Shown one piece after another: positions 54,227 to 62,877 of a stretch of DNA of 64,000 nucleotides. This stretch comes from an uncultured Lachnospiraceae bacterium (GTDB lineage Bacteria; Bacillota; Clostridia; Lachnospirales; Lachnospiraceae). Position numbers and translations under genes: made by a program. Below the pieces are notes generated by a model that was not told the origin of the DNA, searched no databases, and saw only the letters and a program-made list of their open reading frames with translations. Positions within the stretch are counted from its first letter, which is position 1, and each line of letters opens with the position of its first letter. The DNA lies in contig CACZQN010000003.1 in NCBI GenBank assembly GCA_902783375.1, forward strand, positions 96,780 to 160,779. The letters are read 5' to 3'.

Positions 54227-54255
54227 ATCATAACGCAGTTCACGAAAAAAGGCAA
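54227..54255 (-). promoter_or_regulatory. Promoter of the MarR gene
   Basis: Minus-strand TTGCCT and TATGAT are spaced by 17 bases. The predicted leader is about 77 bases. Confidence 0.6.
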
Positions 54256-54375
54256 CCATCTTTTCTGGAACGGTCTGGCAGCCACTTTTTTCACGAATTC
54301 TGAATTAAGGTCTGGTCGCCAATTCTGTTCGGCCGTGAATCGGAACTCCTGGAAGCAAAAAGTTTTGCTGCCCCC

Positions 54376-54403
54376 TTTACAAATTCCAAAAAAATGGTAT
54401 AAT
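54376..54403 (+). promoter_or_regulatory. Promoter of tRNA-Gly
   Basis: Plus-strand TTTACA and a perfect TATAAT are spaced by 16 bases, with the predicted start a few bases before the tRNA 5' end. Confidence 0.8.
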
Positions 54404-54415
54404 GAACACCGTTAA

Positions 54416-54486
54416 GCAGGTATAGTTCATCGGTAGAATGCGACCTTCCCAAGGTTGAGAGGTGGGTTCGATTCCCATTACCTGCT
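54416..54486 (+). tRNA. tRNA-Gly (anticodon CCC)
   Basis: 71 bases. Acceptor stem GCAGGTA/TACCTGC with discriminator T, D-arm with AGTTCATCGGTAGAAT, anticodon loop CTTCCCAAG giving CCC, and T-arm GGTTCGATTCC. CCA is not encoded; a T-run that can end transcription follows directly. It is a single tRNA gene with its own promoter. Confidence 0.97.
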
Positions 54487-54920
54487 TTTTTCTTATGCTT
54501 TCTTATGTTTTCATGAATGTCAGGGAAAAACCGCAGATTACGCATAAAACAAGTATTAACCAGACATAGATATACCAGAATCTTCCGGACAGAAGTACTT
54601 GAATTCCCGGATTACGGATAAAACACTTCAATTCTCTCTCTTTATCCGTAACACATCTTTTTTCAATCCAAGGATTTACGGATAAGACTATCCCATCTCC
54701 GTTGTTTATCCGTAGCGAAATTCCGCCAGAACTGCAGGCGTACTTGACAGCCTGCTGATTCGATGATTTTCGATACGGATAAATTGCTTTTACAAAGCTT
54801 TTTAACCGTAATTCAGGCAATTGGAAATATCCGGATTACGTATAAAGATCTTGTTTCTCACTCCTTATCCGTAAATCGGCAACTTCTTTACATCTCGGGC
54901 ACATTGTCTCACGCATTGCC
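54487..54920. other. Convergent intergenic region holding the inverted-repeat cluster
   Basis: These 434 bases lie between the plus-strand tRNA and the end of the minus-strand HAD gene. I find no supported protein gene. The content is the cluster of TTACGGATAA repeats described separately, with AT-rich spacers. Confidence 0.6.
54536..54876. repeat. Cluster of four imperfect inverted repeats with arm TTACGGATAA
   Basis: Stem-loops with near-identical arms and different loops: 54612-54651 (11-base perfect arms, 18-base loop), 54677-54714 (9-base perfect arms, 20-base loop), 54774-54810 (one mismatch) and 54836-54874 (one mismatch). An unpaired copy, GATTACGCATAA, lies at 54536-54547. The arm motif thus occurs nine times in about 340 bases in alternating orientation. 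I do not recognise it as a known repeat family. Confidence 0.8.
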
Positions 54921-55595
54921 TCACGAATTGTCACCCAGTAAATTCCCACACATATCCCAAACAGTCTCACAAATCAAGTCTGCTCCAGCCTTTTCGAGTT
55001 CCTCGCGGTCTCCATAACCATATAGGACACCCATCGAGGCGATGCCGGTCTCTTTTGCCCCGAAGATATCGTGTTCCCGGTCTCCGATCATGATCATCTT
55101 GTCTTTCGAAGCGCTGAACTTCTCTTCCATCTCCCAGATGGCCCGGCGCATCACAGCCGGCTTGGTGCCGTTCGGGCCTTCATCGAGTGCTCCGCAGATC
55201 ACCTGAAAATATTGTTCGAGATCATAATGCTCCAGGATCCTCCGCGCAAAGTGCTCCGGCTTTGAGGTTGCGACTCCCAGTGTGAGGCCTGCAGAAACCA
55301 GTCTCTGCAGAACTTCCGAGATCCCCTCGTAAGGTGCATTCTCAAAGATTCCCTTCTCTGCAAAGTACTCACGGTAGATATATACAGCTCGCTTTGCCTC
55401 TTCCTCCGGGAGTCCCAGGAAATTCATGAAGCTCTCCATCAGCGGCGGGCCGATGAATCGCTCCAGCGGCAGCACGCTCTCCTCCGGGATCTGGTAATGA
55501 GCCAGCGTGTACCGCACGGAATTCAAGATTCCCGGGGCAGACTCCGTGAGGGTGCCGTCCAGGTCAAATAACAGATAATGATAAGAGTCCTTCAT
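54921..55595 (-). CDS. HAD-family phosphatase (phosphoglycolate phosphatase-like)
   Basis: A 224-residue hydrolase. Motif I is FDLDGTLTES (both Asp), motif II is in GVATSKPEHF, motif III is a Lys near PNGTKPAV, and motif IV is IMIGDREHDIFGAKE. The helical cap between motifs I and II is of the Gph/PpaX type. The substrate may be phosphoglycolate or another small phosphate ester. It lies between the repeat cluster and the glycosidase gene. Confidence 0.92.
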   Translation of the reverse strand: MKDSYHYLLFDLDGTLTESAPGILNSVRYTLAHYQIPEESVLPLERFIGPPLMESFMNFLGLPEEEAKRAVYIYREYFAEKGIFENAPYEGISEVLQRLVSAGLTLGVATSKPEHFARRILEHYDLEQYFQVICGALDEGPNGTKPAVMRRAIWEMEEKFSASKDKMIMIGDREHDIFGAKETGIASMGVLYGYGDREELEKAGADLICETVWDMCGNLLGDNS

Positions 55596-55682
55596 GCAAA
55601 AACTCCTTCTCTCAGGATGGTACAGGCCTCCGCACGGTTCTGTCCATACGAAGGCCTGGTTCTCTGCTCCTTCATCAGCAGA

Positions 55683-58166
55683 TCACTTTGCTTCCAGCGT
55701 CACTTTCACATCCTCGAATCCTTCACCGGAAAGAGTCACTGTGATCTCACCGGCTTCACCGGTTCCGCGGATGGCTGCACGCAGTCTGCCGAAGAACGGA
55801 CGCGCCGTCGTATCATAGTAATTCTCTTCCGATTCCGGATCGGCACTGCCAAAGCCTGCCAGTTCGCCGGCTCCGGCTACAGAGATGCTGATCGGCGTCG
55901 TGCACTCCGGATTCATTCTGCCGGCTGCATCCTGCATGCAGATCTCGACATATCCGATATCGGTACCATCTGCCGGGATGCAGTTCACATCAGCTGCAGC
56001 GACGATCTTACATGCAGCATCTGCGGTTTCGAGCACATCTCTTCCAACCTCGACGCCATCCTTCTTCGCAACAGCTTCGATTTTCCCGGCATGGTAAACT
56101 GTCTCAAAATCAGCAATATATTCCTTGCGGGTTCCGACCGCTGCCGTTCCCTGAGAAATACCGTTAATGAACAGTTCCACCTCATCTGCATCGGCATACA
56201 CTTCAATCTTCACCGGCTTGCCTTCGCACCCGGTAAAGGTCCAGCTTCTGATGCTGTCAGTCGAACGCCATTTCGTCATATTCACCTTCTGTCCGAAATG
56301 TTCCGGATGCTGAACAGCGATGTACGGAGCCGTTCTGCCGCCCCAGATGATCTGTCTCCAGTAAGCAATCGGCTGTGCATCACCCAGAAGATCCAGATCA
56401 CCACAGTAGGCAGCCTTCAGCGGATAGGAGCCGTAGAAACTCTGCTGCACATCCTCGCCATACGTGATTTTTCCGATTCCTGCTTCACCAAGATAATCAT
56501 ATCCGGTCCAGTCAAAATCACCGATCACATACGGCAGTTCTTCCACCAGCGGCCAGTTGAAATCAAGATCGCCCGGATACGTCTCTGATCCCATGAACAC
56601 CCGGTTCGGGTATTTCTCGTGATCCGTCTGATAGCGTGGAGCGGTGTAGTTATATCCCGTAATATCCACCTGGCCGGAAGCTTCGTTGACTGCTTTTCCG
56701 GAGGCCTCTCCGTTGCCGACGAGGGACATCACATCACCAAGCTGTGACATCATGCTGTTGATCTCCATCGCCTGCTCTTCGCCGCCTTCCCCTGCATTCT
56801 GCTGCATCGCAGAGACATCGATGCCCTGCGCGGCAAGGATCTCCCTGATGATCTGCGGCATGCGGTCCATCACGGCAAGCATGGTGTTCATGCTGTTCAC
56901 GGTGAAACGGGTATCATCCTGTTCCCGCAGACGGTCTGAGAGCAGTTTCCCCCACTGATTGGAGAGCGGATTCCCGATCTCCGGAATCTCATTTCCGATC
57001 GAGTACAGAATCACACTCGGATGATTGAAATCCTTCTGGACCATGTGGTCGACCTCGAACTGCCACCAGTCGGTCATCTGCAGGCCGAAATCTCCTTCTA
57101 CTTTTGTAGTCGTCCAGACATCTGCGAATTCATCCATGATGTACATGCCAAGTTTATCACAGGCTTCGATCATCCGGCGTCCCATCGGATAATGGGAACT
57201 CCGGATTGCATTGAAGCCCGCTTCTTTCAGCTTCCGGACACGCATCTCCTGTGCATGCGCATAGTCCGCCGCACCAGTGATCCCGCAGTCATGGTGGACA
57301 CAGCCGCCGGCAAGCTTGACGACCTTCCCGTTGATCCGAAAACCTCTCTTTGCATCGACGCGGATCGTCCGGATACCGAAGGTTCCGCATTCCTCGTCTA
57401 CAACTGTCTCACCATCTTTCAGCGTTGCGTGATAGGTGTAGAGATACGGATCCTCTGCATCCCAGGCGTGCGGCTTCTCCACCGTCATCCACTGCCGGTA
57501 AGTGCCGCTCTTCCCCTCGATCATGGTCACCTGCATGGTGTCTGAAGCAGCGACATGTCCATCTGCATCCAGCAGTTCGATCGTCAGCCAGGTATCTTTC
57601 ACACCTGTGCCGCGGTACACAAGATCCGTATCCACGCGGACTGTCGCATAGTCGGCATCCAGATCCGTCGTTGCCAGCCGTACGCCGTCCGGTGCGATAT
57701 GCAGCCGGTCTGCAACCATCAGGTTGACATCCCGGTAAATACCGCCGCCCGTATACCAGCGACCGCTCGGCAGATGATTGCGGACAGCAACTTTGATTTC
57801 ATTTTCAGCCTGAAAATGAAGATAGTTTGTGATATCGACATAGAAGTTTCCGTAACCGTATGGATGCTTCGTGACAAAGACGCCGTTCACAAAGATATAT
57901 GCATTCTGATAGACGCCCTCGAACTCAAGTGTATAGATCTTGTCCGGATCTTCCGGTGTAAACTTCTTCGTGTAAAAATAATTATCTGCATGGAAGAATC
58001 CGTTCCCGCTGTTCGTCGGTTCATCCGCACTTCGCGGTGCCTCGATCTCTGCATCATGCGGAAGCGTCACCGCCTTCGGCGGCTCCGGCTTTCCGAACAG
58101 GGCTGCCAGTGCACTTCCATCCCCGATATTGAACATCCATCCCTGGTTAAATTTCTGTTTCAGCAT
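55683..58166 (-). CDS. Glycoside hydrolase family 2 (beta-galactosidase-like)
   Basis: An 827-residue enzyme with no signal peptide, so probably cytoplasmic. It has a sugar-binding N-domain, an Ig-like domain, the TIM-barrel core (about 280-600) and C-terminal beta domains. The likely acid/base Glu is in SIGNEIPE and the nucleophile Glu in MGSETYPG. The layout resembles GH2 enzymes with a DUF4982-type C-terminal domain. The substrate could be a galactoside or glucuronide; this cannot be settled here. It follows the oxidoreductase, with a terminator between. Confidence 0.9.
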   Translation of the reverse strand: MLKQKFNQGWMFNIGDGSALAALFGKPEPPKAVTLPHDAEIEAPRSADEPTNSGNGFFHADNYFYTKKFTPEDPDKIYTLEFEGVYQNAYIFVNGVFVTKHPYGYGNFYVDITNYLHFQAENEIKVAVRNHLPSGRWYTGGGIYRDVNLMVADRLHIAPDGVRLATTDLDADYATVRVDTDLVYRGTGVKDTWLTIELLDADGHVAASDTMQVTMIEGKSGTYRQWMTVEKPHAWDAEDPYLYTYHATLKDGETVVDEECGTFGIRTIRVDAKRGFRINGKVVKLAGGCVHHDCGITGAADYAHAQEMRVRKLKEAGFNAIRSSHYPMGRRMIEACDKLGMYIMDEFADVWTTTKVEGDFGLQMTDWWQFEVDHMVQKDFNHPSVILYSIGNEIPEIGNPLSNQWGKLLSDRLREQDDTRFTVNSMNTMLAVMDRMPQIIREILAAQGIDVSAMQQNAGEGGEEQAMEINSMMSQLGDVMSLVGNGEASGKAVNEASGQVDITGYNYTAPRYQTDHEKYPNRVFMGSETYPGDLDFNWPLVEELPYVIGDFDWTGYDYLGEAGIGKITYGEDVQQSFYGSYPLKAAYCGDLDLLGDAQPIAYWRQIIWGGRTAPYIAVQHPEHFGQKVNMTKWRSTDSIRSWTFTGCEGKPVKIEVYADADEVELFINGISQGTAAVGTRKEYIADFETVYHAGKIEAVAKKDGVEVGRDVLETADAACKIVAAADVNCIPADGTDIGYVEICMQDAAGRMNPECTTPISISVAGAGELAGFGSADPESEENYYDTTARPFFGRLRAAIRGTGEAGEITVTLSGEGFEDVKVTLEAK

Positions 58167-58186
58167 GTTATCTCTCCTAATCCCGT

Positions 58187-58224
58187 GAAAACAGGACCGG
58201 AAAGCCGCAGGCTCCCCGGTCCCA
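58187..58224 (-). terminator. Terminator after the oxidoreductase gene
   Basis: A seven-base stem GGACCGG/CCGGTCC (58194-58200 with 58216-58222) is followed on the minus strand by TGTTTTC. The T-run is short, so some read-through to the glycosidase is possible. Confidence 0.65.
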
Positions 58225-58235
58225 CTTGTTACTGA

Positions 58236-60227
58236 TCAGATATGATTTGCAACTTCAAAAGCATCCCAGATTGCGTACATGATATTGGATACCATCTTCG
58301 CATCACCAAGAAGGTAGATATCCGGGATCTCAAACTGCAGTGCATTGTACAGCTTGTTCTCTTCCTTGTAGCCGACGGCCAGGATGACGGAATCTGCAGC
58401 AAGCTTCTTCTCACCCTCAGCGTCTGTATAGGACAGGCAGCCATCTGCAAATCCGGTCACGCGGGCACCGCAGACAATGTCGACGCCGCTGTACGGAAGC
58501 AGTGCTTCCAGCATATCCTTATTCGCATGGCAGATCGGGCCATTGACCGCCATGATCTTGTCGAGTGCTTCTACAATTGTCACCTTCTTGCCGTGCTGTG
58601 CGAGCCACAGGGCAGTCTCGCAGCCGACCAGGCCGCCGCCGACGACAACTGTCGTCTCGCCTGGATCCTTCTCCTTCAGGAGAACCTGTGCAGCCGTGTA
58701 GGTGTGCGCGTCATCTCCGAGGGAGAATACCTTCGGCGCGGAACCGGTTGCAACGATCACCGTATCATAGGCATCTGATTTCGCCATCTCCTCGGTCACT
58801 TCGGTGTTCAGATGTACCGGTACGTTCAGGCGGACCAGCTCATTCTCATACCACTTCGCAAGTGCCAGATCGTCCTCCTTGAACTCCGGAGCACCACCAG
58901 GAAGCAGGTTGCCGCCAAGGGCGCTGCCCTTCTCGAAGAGTTCCGGCTTGTGGCCGCGGATCGCGAGGACTCTCGCTGCCTCGCAGCCTGCCACACCACC
59001 GCCGATGATCAGGACCTTCTTCGGCTTGATGATCGGGTTGTAGGCATATGCTCTTTCACGGGCTGCCTGCGGATTGACCGCACAGTTGATCATGGAGTAT
59101 TCCTGGATCCGGCCCATGCAGCCTTCCTGACAGGAGATACACGGACGGATCTCCGACAGTCTCCCACTTCTGATCTTGTTGACGATATCCGGATCTGCCA
59201 GCAGCGGTCTGCCGAGACCGATCATATCACAATCGCCATTTTCAAGAGATGCAAGCGCCATATCCGGATTGTCCATACGACCTGCACAGATGACCGGGAC
59301 ATCCACGACATCCTTGACCATCTTGCAGTATTTGCGGTACAGGCCCTTCTCCTGGTACATTGGCGGGTGATTCCACCACCATGCATCGTAAGTGCCAACG
59401 TCCGTATCGAGCGCATCATAGCCGTAGCTCACCAGAAGCTTCGCAGCCTCAAGACCTTCCTCGATATCGCGGCCTTTCTCTTCAAATTCTTCGCCCGGCA
59501 GCGCGCCGACTCTCCAGTCCTTGATCATGCTCTTCACGCTGAAACGCAGAATCACCGGGAAGTCCTTGCCGCAGCGGCTCTTGATCTCCTCGACGATCTC
59601 CTTTGCAAAACGGAGACGATTCTCAAGGGATCCGCCGTACTCATCATCTCTCTGGTTGAACAGGGAGATCGCAAACTGGTCGAGCAGATATCCCTCATGA
59701 ACTGCATGGATATGCACGCCGTCAAAGCCTGCTCTCTTTGCATTATAAGCGCCATCACCGAAGGACTTCACCAGGTAGTGAATCTCATCGACGGTCAGCG
59801 GACGACAGGTGCGGTCCAGCCATCTGTGCGGAATCGGGCTCGGCGCGACCGGCGGGAAATCACCCAGGTTTGTCGGAATGGTCACACGGCCGAAGCCTGC
59901 GGACATCATCAGGAACATCTTTGCGCCATACGCATGGACACGCTCTGTCATCTCTTTCGATGTCCGGATGAAATGTACCGGGTTGAACACCGAGTTCGGG
60001 ACGTTCGGCATACTCGGTTTCTCGACCTTGAGGTCGGAAAATGTCACGCCGGTCACGATCAGGCCTGTACCGCCCTTTGCACGCTCGGTATAGTAGTCAA
60101 TACCTCTCTGGTTCCAGCCGCCGTTCTCATCGGACAGTCCCAGCGGTCCCATCGGTGCCATCACATAGCGGTTCTTGATGGTCACATTCCCGATCTTGAT
60201 CGGGGTAAACAGTTTTTCATACTTCAT
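58236..60227 (-). CDS. NADH:flavin oxidoreductase (FMN/FAD/4Fe-4S, 2-enoate reductase type)
   Basis: A 663-residue enzyme. An FMN-binding TIM barrel (about 1-330) is followed by a 4Fe-4S site with Cys in the pattern CISCQEGC-x11-C (about 340-358). The FAD domain has VLIIGGGVAGCEAARVL, and the NAD domain has TVVVGGGLVGCETALWL. Relatives reduce 2-enoates, 2,4-dienoyl-CoA or bile-acid intermediates; the substrate cannot be told here. I chose the ATG at 60227, since the upstream 30 codons lie in the leader. It follows the secreted-protein gene by 56 bases. Confidence 0.92.
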   Translation of the reverse strand: MKYEKLFTPIKIGNVTIKNRYVMAPMGPLGLSDENGGWNQRGIDYYTERAKGGTGLIVTGVTFSDLKVEKPSMPNVPNSVFNPVHFIRTSKEMTERVHAYGAKMFLMMSAGFGRVTIPTNLGDFPPVAPSPIPHRWLDRTCRPLTVDEIHYLVKSFGDGAYNAKRAGFDGVHIHAVHEGYLLDQFAISLFNQRDDEYGGSLENRLRFAKEIVEEIKSRCGKDFPVILRFSVKSMIKDWRVGALPGEEFEEKGRDIEEGLEAAKLLVSYGYDALDTDVGTYDAWWWNHPPMYQEKGLYRKYCKMVKDVVDVPVICAGRMDNPDMALASLENGDCDMIGLGRPLLADPDIVNKIRSGRLSEIRPCISCQEGCMGRIQEYSMINCAVNPQAARERAYAYNPIIKPKKVLIIGGGVAGCEAARVLAIRGHKPELFEKGSALGGNLLPGGAPEFKEDDLALAKWYENELVRLNVPVHLNTEVTEEMAKSDAYDTVIVATGSAPKVFSLGDDAHTYTAAQVLLKEKDPGETTVVVGGGLVGCETALWLAQHGKKVTIVEALDKIMAVNGPICHANKDMLEALLPYSGVDIVCGARVTGFADGCLSYTDAEGEKKLAADSVILAVGYKEENKLYNALQFEIPDIYLLGDAKMVSNIMYAIWDAFEVANHI

Positions 60228-60283
60228 GCTTAACCTTCTCCTTCTATATTTTTCAGTTCCTAAGAGAACTGAAGATTCCTGCT

Positions 60284-61252
60284 TTACCGGATCTTCGGGA
60301 AGTTCATAAATACCCATTTCCCCGGTGCTTCTTTCACATAATAGAAATTATATTCCTCATTGCCATTGACATTGAAATCATCATCGAGTGTCTCAATGGT
60401 GACGACCAGGATGATCTCCGAGAGATTCACCGGCACGACCCTGTACGTCTCTTTCCCTTTGTAGATGTCGAGTCCGCCATCAGCCGGGGACACATAGATC
60501 TTTCCGTCATCTGTGATGTGGTACATCTCTCCCATGTTGATCAGCTGTTCGCACATATCCTCGGAGAAATATTCGCGCATCTTCGCTTTCAGTTCATCGA
60601 CGGAAGCGAAATCCTCCACCCTGTAGAATTCTCTGCCGTATTCATCATCATAGTTTTCCAGCTTCTCAGAATGATCGAAGTTCAGAGAACTCATCCAGAA
60701 CCAGTCCGCAACATGTGTTGCATTCTGGTAGGCAGACCTGACGTTCTTCTTTGCAGCAGCATAATCCGTCCCGTTCTGGCGGAGAGATGTCTTCATCTGC
60801 TTCGCGATGGTTTTCACATAGGACAGCTGTGCCTTCGGATAGGTGATGGTGAAGCCCAGCTCATAATCGCCGTAGAAATAGACATAGGTGTAATCGTATT
60901 TCTTGCCATTTTTCGAGAAATAACTGCAGTATGTCTTCCCATCCGTGTGCTTGATCGTCTTCGTATCCGCTCCGATCATCTCGCCGTAGGTGAAGCCTGT
61001 GTACTCCAGCACGTTGAAACCACCCCAGATGGCGATCTTCAGATCTCTCCCTGCATATGTCATCGTCACGCCGTCGCCGTTTTCAGACTCCGTCAGATTC
61101 TTGAACGGCTTCGGATAGAGGACATCGAAACCAAAACGGGCATTGTGATAATTCACGTAATTCACGGCAGCTTCGGCTGTATCCGCCATGCAGAAACAAA
61201 CAGCCAGAATCAATGCAAGAACGAGGGACAGGTGGCGAACCATTTTCTTCAT
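60284..61252 (-). CDS. Secreted protein of unknown function
   Basis: A 322-residue protein with a clear signal peptide (MKKMVRHLSL, hydrophobic core, predicted cut after AEA near residue 28). The ATG at 61252 has AAAGGAG upstream. The mature part is rich in Tyr and Asp/Glu and probably folds as beta-rich domains; I see no catalytic motif or anchor. It lies between the DUF3237 gene and the oxidoreductase gene. A hairpin (60252-60273) follows it without a T-run. I do not recognise a family. Confidence 0.8.
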   Translation of the reverse strand: MKKMVRHLSLVLALILAVCFCMADTAEAAVNYVNYHNARFGFDVLYPKPFKNLTESENGDGVTMTYAGRDLKIAIWGGFNVLEYTGFTYGEMIGADTKTIKHTDGKTYCSYFSKNGKKYDYTYVYFYGDYELGFTITYPKAQLSYVKTIAKQMKTSLRQNGTDYAAAKKNVRSAYQNATHVADWFWMSSLNFDHSEKLENYDDEYGREFYRVEDFASVDELKAKMREYFSEDMCEQLINMGEMYHITDDGKIYVSPADGGLDIYKGKETYRVVPVNLSEIILVVTIETLDDDFNVNGNEEYNFYYVKEAPGKWVFMNFPKIR

Positions 61253-61292
61253 GTTATGCTCCTTTCCTGGCACTGTCAGATATATGAACACC

Positions 61293-61754
61293 TTACTCGA
61301 TCACGTAATAAGACAGGATCACCGCATCCGGCTTTCTGGTCGCTTTACAGATGAAGATATGCTTCTCCATCCATTCAAGACTCCGGTCGAACACCTCAAA
61401 AGTTGGCTTTGTCGCAAAATAATACAGGGAAGGATCCACAAACCCTCCATTCTTCACGATTTCAGCATATTCATCCGGCACGGTGCGGATTCCGTTGTTC
61501 TCGATATAAAAACTTCTGTCATCGTCAAGCTTCACGCCATAACGCGCTGACAGTTCGCATGTGCCATTCGGCCGGATCACCTGAGAATCCACCCCGCCCG
61601 GCAGAACAATGCCGTTAAAAGCTTCACCAAAAAGATCTTCCCCCTTTACCGTCCCGGAGGTAATCGGAATCAGCTGTCTTCTGCCATTCACCTCATCCTG
61701 GCCGATCACGATCGGCGTATCTACAGCTACCGATATTTCAAACAAAAGTCTCAT
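61293..61754 (-). CDS. DUF3237-family protein
   Basis: A 153-residue protein that matches the DUF3237 pattern: GRRQLIPITSGTVKGEDLFG, then IVLPGGVDSQVIRPNGT and SARYGVKLDDDRSFYIENNG. Members are small beta-barrels of unknown function, often encoded near enzymes acting on aromatic or ester compounds. I chose the ATG at 61754, eight bases after AGAAGG; a GTG three codons upstream is weaker. It is about 40 bases before the secreted-protein gene and may share a transcript with it. Confidence 0.85.
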   Translation of the reverse strand: MRLLFEISVAVDTPIVIGQDEVNGRRQLIPITSGTVKGEDLFGEAFNGIVLPGGVDSQVIRPNGTCELSARYGVKLDDDRSFYIENNGIRTVPDEYAEIVKNGGFVDPSLYYFATKPTFEVFDRSLEWMEKHIFICKATRKPDAVILSYYVIE

Positions 61755-61865
61755 ATCAATCACCTTCTATTACGAAATGAAACAACAATACACTTGCCCA
61801 TGGCATGATCCCGTACTCGTTCAGGGATTATACAATATTATATTCCTGCAGAGATTATTCGTCAA

Positions 61866-61912
61866 CGAAAAAGGGCCTCTCAAACAGAGTTATCACCCGT
61901 CTGAGAGGCCTG
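61866..61912 (-). terminator. Terminator of purC
   Basis: A nine-base stem (GGCCTCTCA with TGAGAGGCC, 61874-61882 and 61902-61910) and a CTTTTTC run on the minus strand, about 20 bases after the purC stop. Confidence 0.9.
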
Positions 61913-61932
61913 TGTTTCAATTGTCTTACAGA

Positions 61933-62808
61933 TTATTCGTCGATATCTTTCCCTGCAAGAAGTTTATATGCTTCTTTGTACTTTTCAACGGTCTTGTCAA
62001 TGACTTCCTGTGGGAGCAGGTAGTCAGAATCCGGGTTGGCTGTAAGCCAGTCGCGGACATACTGCTTGTCGAAGGACGGCTGGCCCTGTCCCGGCTTGTA
62101 GCCTTCGAGCGGCCAGAAGCGGGAAGAATCCGGTGTCAGCATCTCATCACCCAGAACCACGTTGCCCTCCTCGTCAAGACCGAATTCGAACTTGGTATCT
62201 GCGATGATGATACCGCGGGTCAGCGCATAATCAGCACACTTCTTGTACAGTGTGATCGTGTAATCACGAAGCTTCGCAGCATACTCCTCACCCTTGCCCG
62301 GGAACTTCTTTTCAAGCACTTCGATGCTCTTCTCGTAGGAGATGTTCTCGTCGTGCTCGCCATATTCTGCCTTTGTAGACGGTGTGTAGATCGGTTCCGG
62401 CAGCTTGTCGGACTCCACCAGGCCCTCCGGCAGCGTGATGCCGCACACGGTTCCATTCTCCTGATAGCTCTTCCAGCCGGATCCGGTGATATAGCCACGG
62501 ACGATGCACTCGACCGGCAGCATGGTCAGCTTCTTTGCCATGGTGCTGCGGCCGGCAAAGTTTTCATTCCGGAAGAACTCCGGCATGTCGTTCACATCGG
62601 TGGAAATGACGTGATTCGGTACGATGTCCGTGGTCATGTCAAACCAGAACTTCGACATCTGGGTCAGAACCTTGCCCTTGTCCGGAACCAGGTTCTTCAG
62701 GATGTGGTCATAAGCGGAGATCCGGTCTGTGACAACCAGAATCAGCGCATCGCCGGTATCATAGATTTCGCGGACTTTTCCTTCCGCAATCGGTGCATAT
62801 GTCTGCAT
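61933..62808 (-). CDS. purC: SAICAR synthetase (purine synthesis)
   Basis: A 291-residue enzyme joining aspartate to CAIR in purine synthesis. Family segments are EGKVREIYDTGD at the start, MLPVECIVRGYITGSGWKSY, and IIADTKFEFGLDEEGNVVLGDEMLTPDSSRFW in parts. The length is like that of the eukaryote-like PurC group. It follows leuS by 69 bases and has its own terminator; no other pur genes are in the window. Confidence 0.96.
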   Translation of the reverse strand: MQTYAPIAEGKVREIYDTGDALILVVTDRISAYDHILKNLVPDKGKVLTQMSKFWFDMTTDIVPNHVISTDVNDMPEFFRNENFAGRSTMAKKLTMLPVECIVRGYITGSGWKSYQENGTVCGITLPEGLVESDKLPEPIYTPSTKAEYGEHDENISYEKSIEVLEKKFPGKGEEYAAKLRDYTITLYKKCADYALTRGIIIADTKFEFGLDEEGNVVLGDEMLTPDSSRFWPLEGYKPGQGQPSFDKQYVRDWLTANPDSDYLLPQEVIDKTVEKYKEAYKLLAGKDIDE

Positions 62809-62877
62809 GCGTATCCTCCTGTGCTTTCTATGTGTGATAAATGCTCACGTTCTTTATCTCTGTGCAGGTTCCTGTCA

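Noticed and set aside
54291..54545. Minus-strand frame of 84 codons containing the familiar GNRTHLSTLGRSHSTDELYL string
   Set aside because: This is the reverse complement of the tRNA-Gly gene, a well-known false protein prediction.
54536..54876. CRISPR array
   Set aside because: The repeats are only about ten bases, alternate in orientation and have irregular spacing of about 17-70 bases; no cas gene is nearby.
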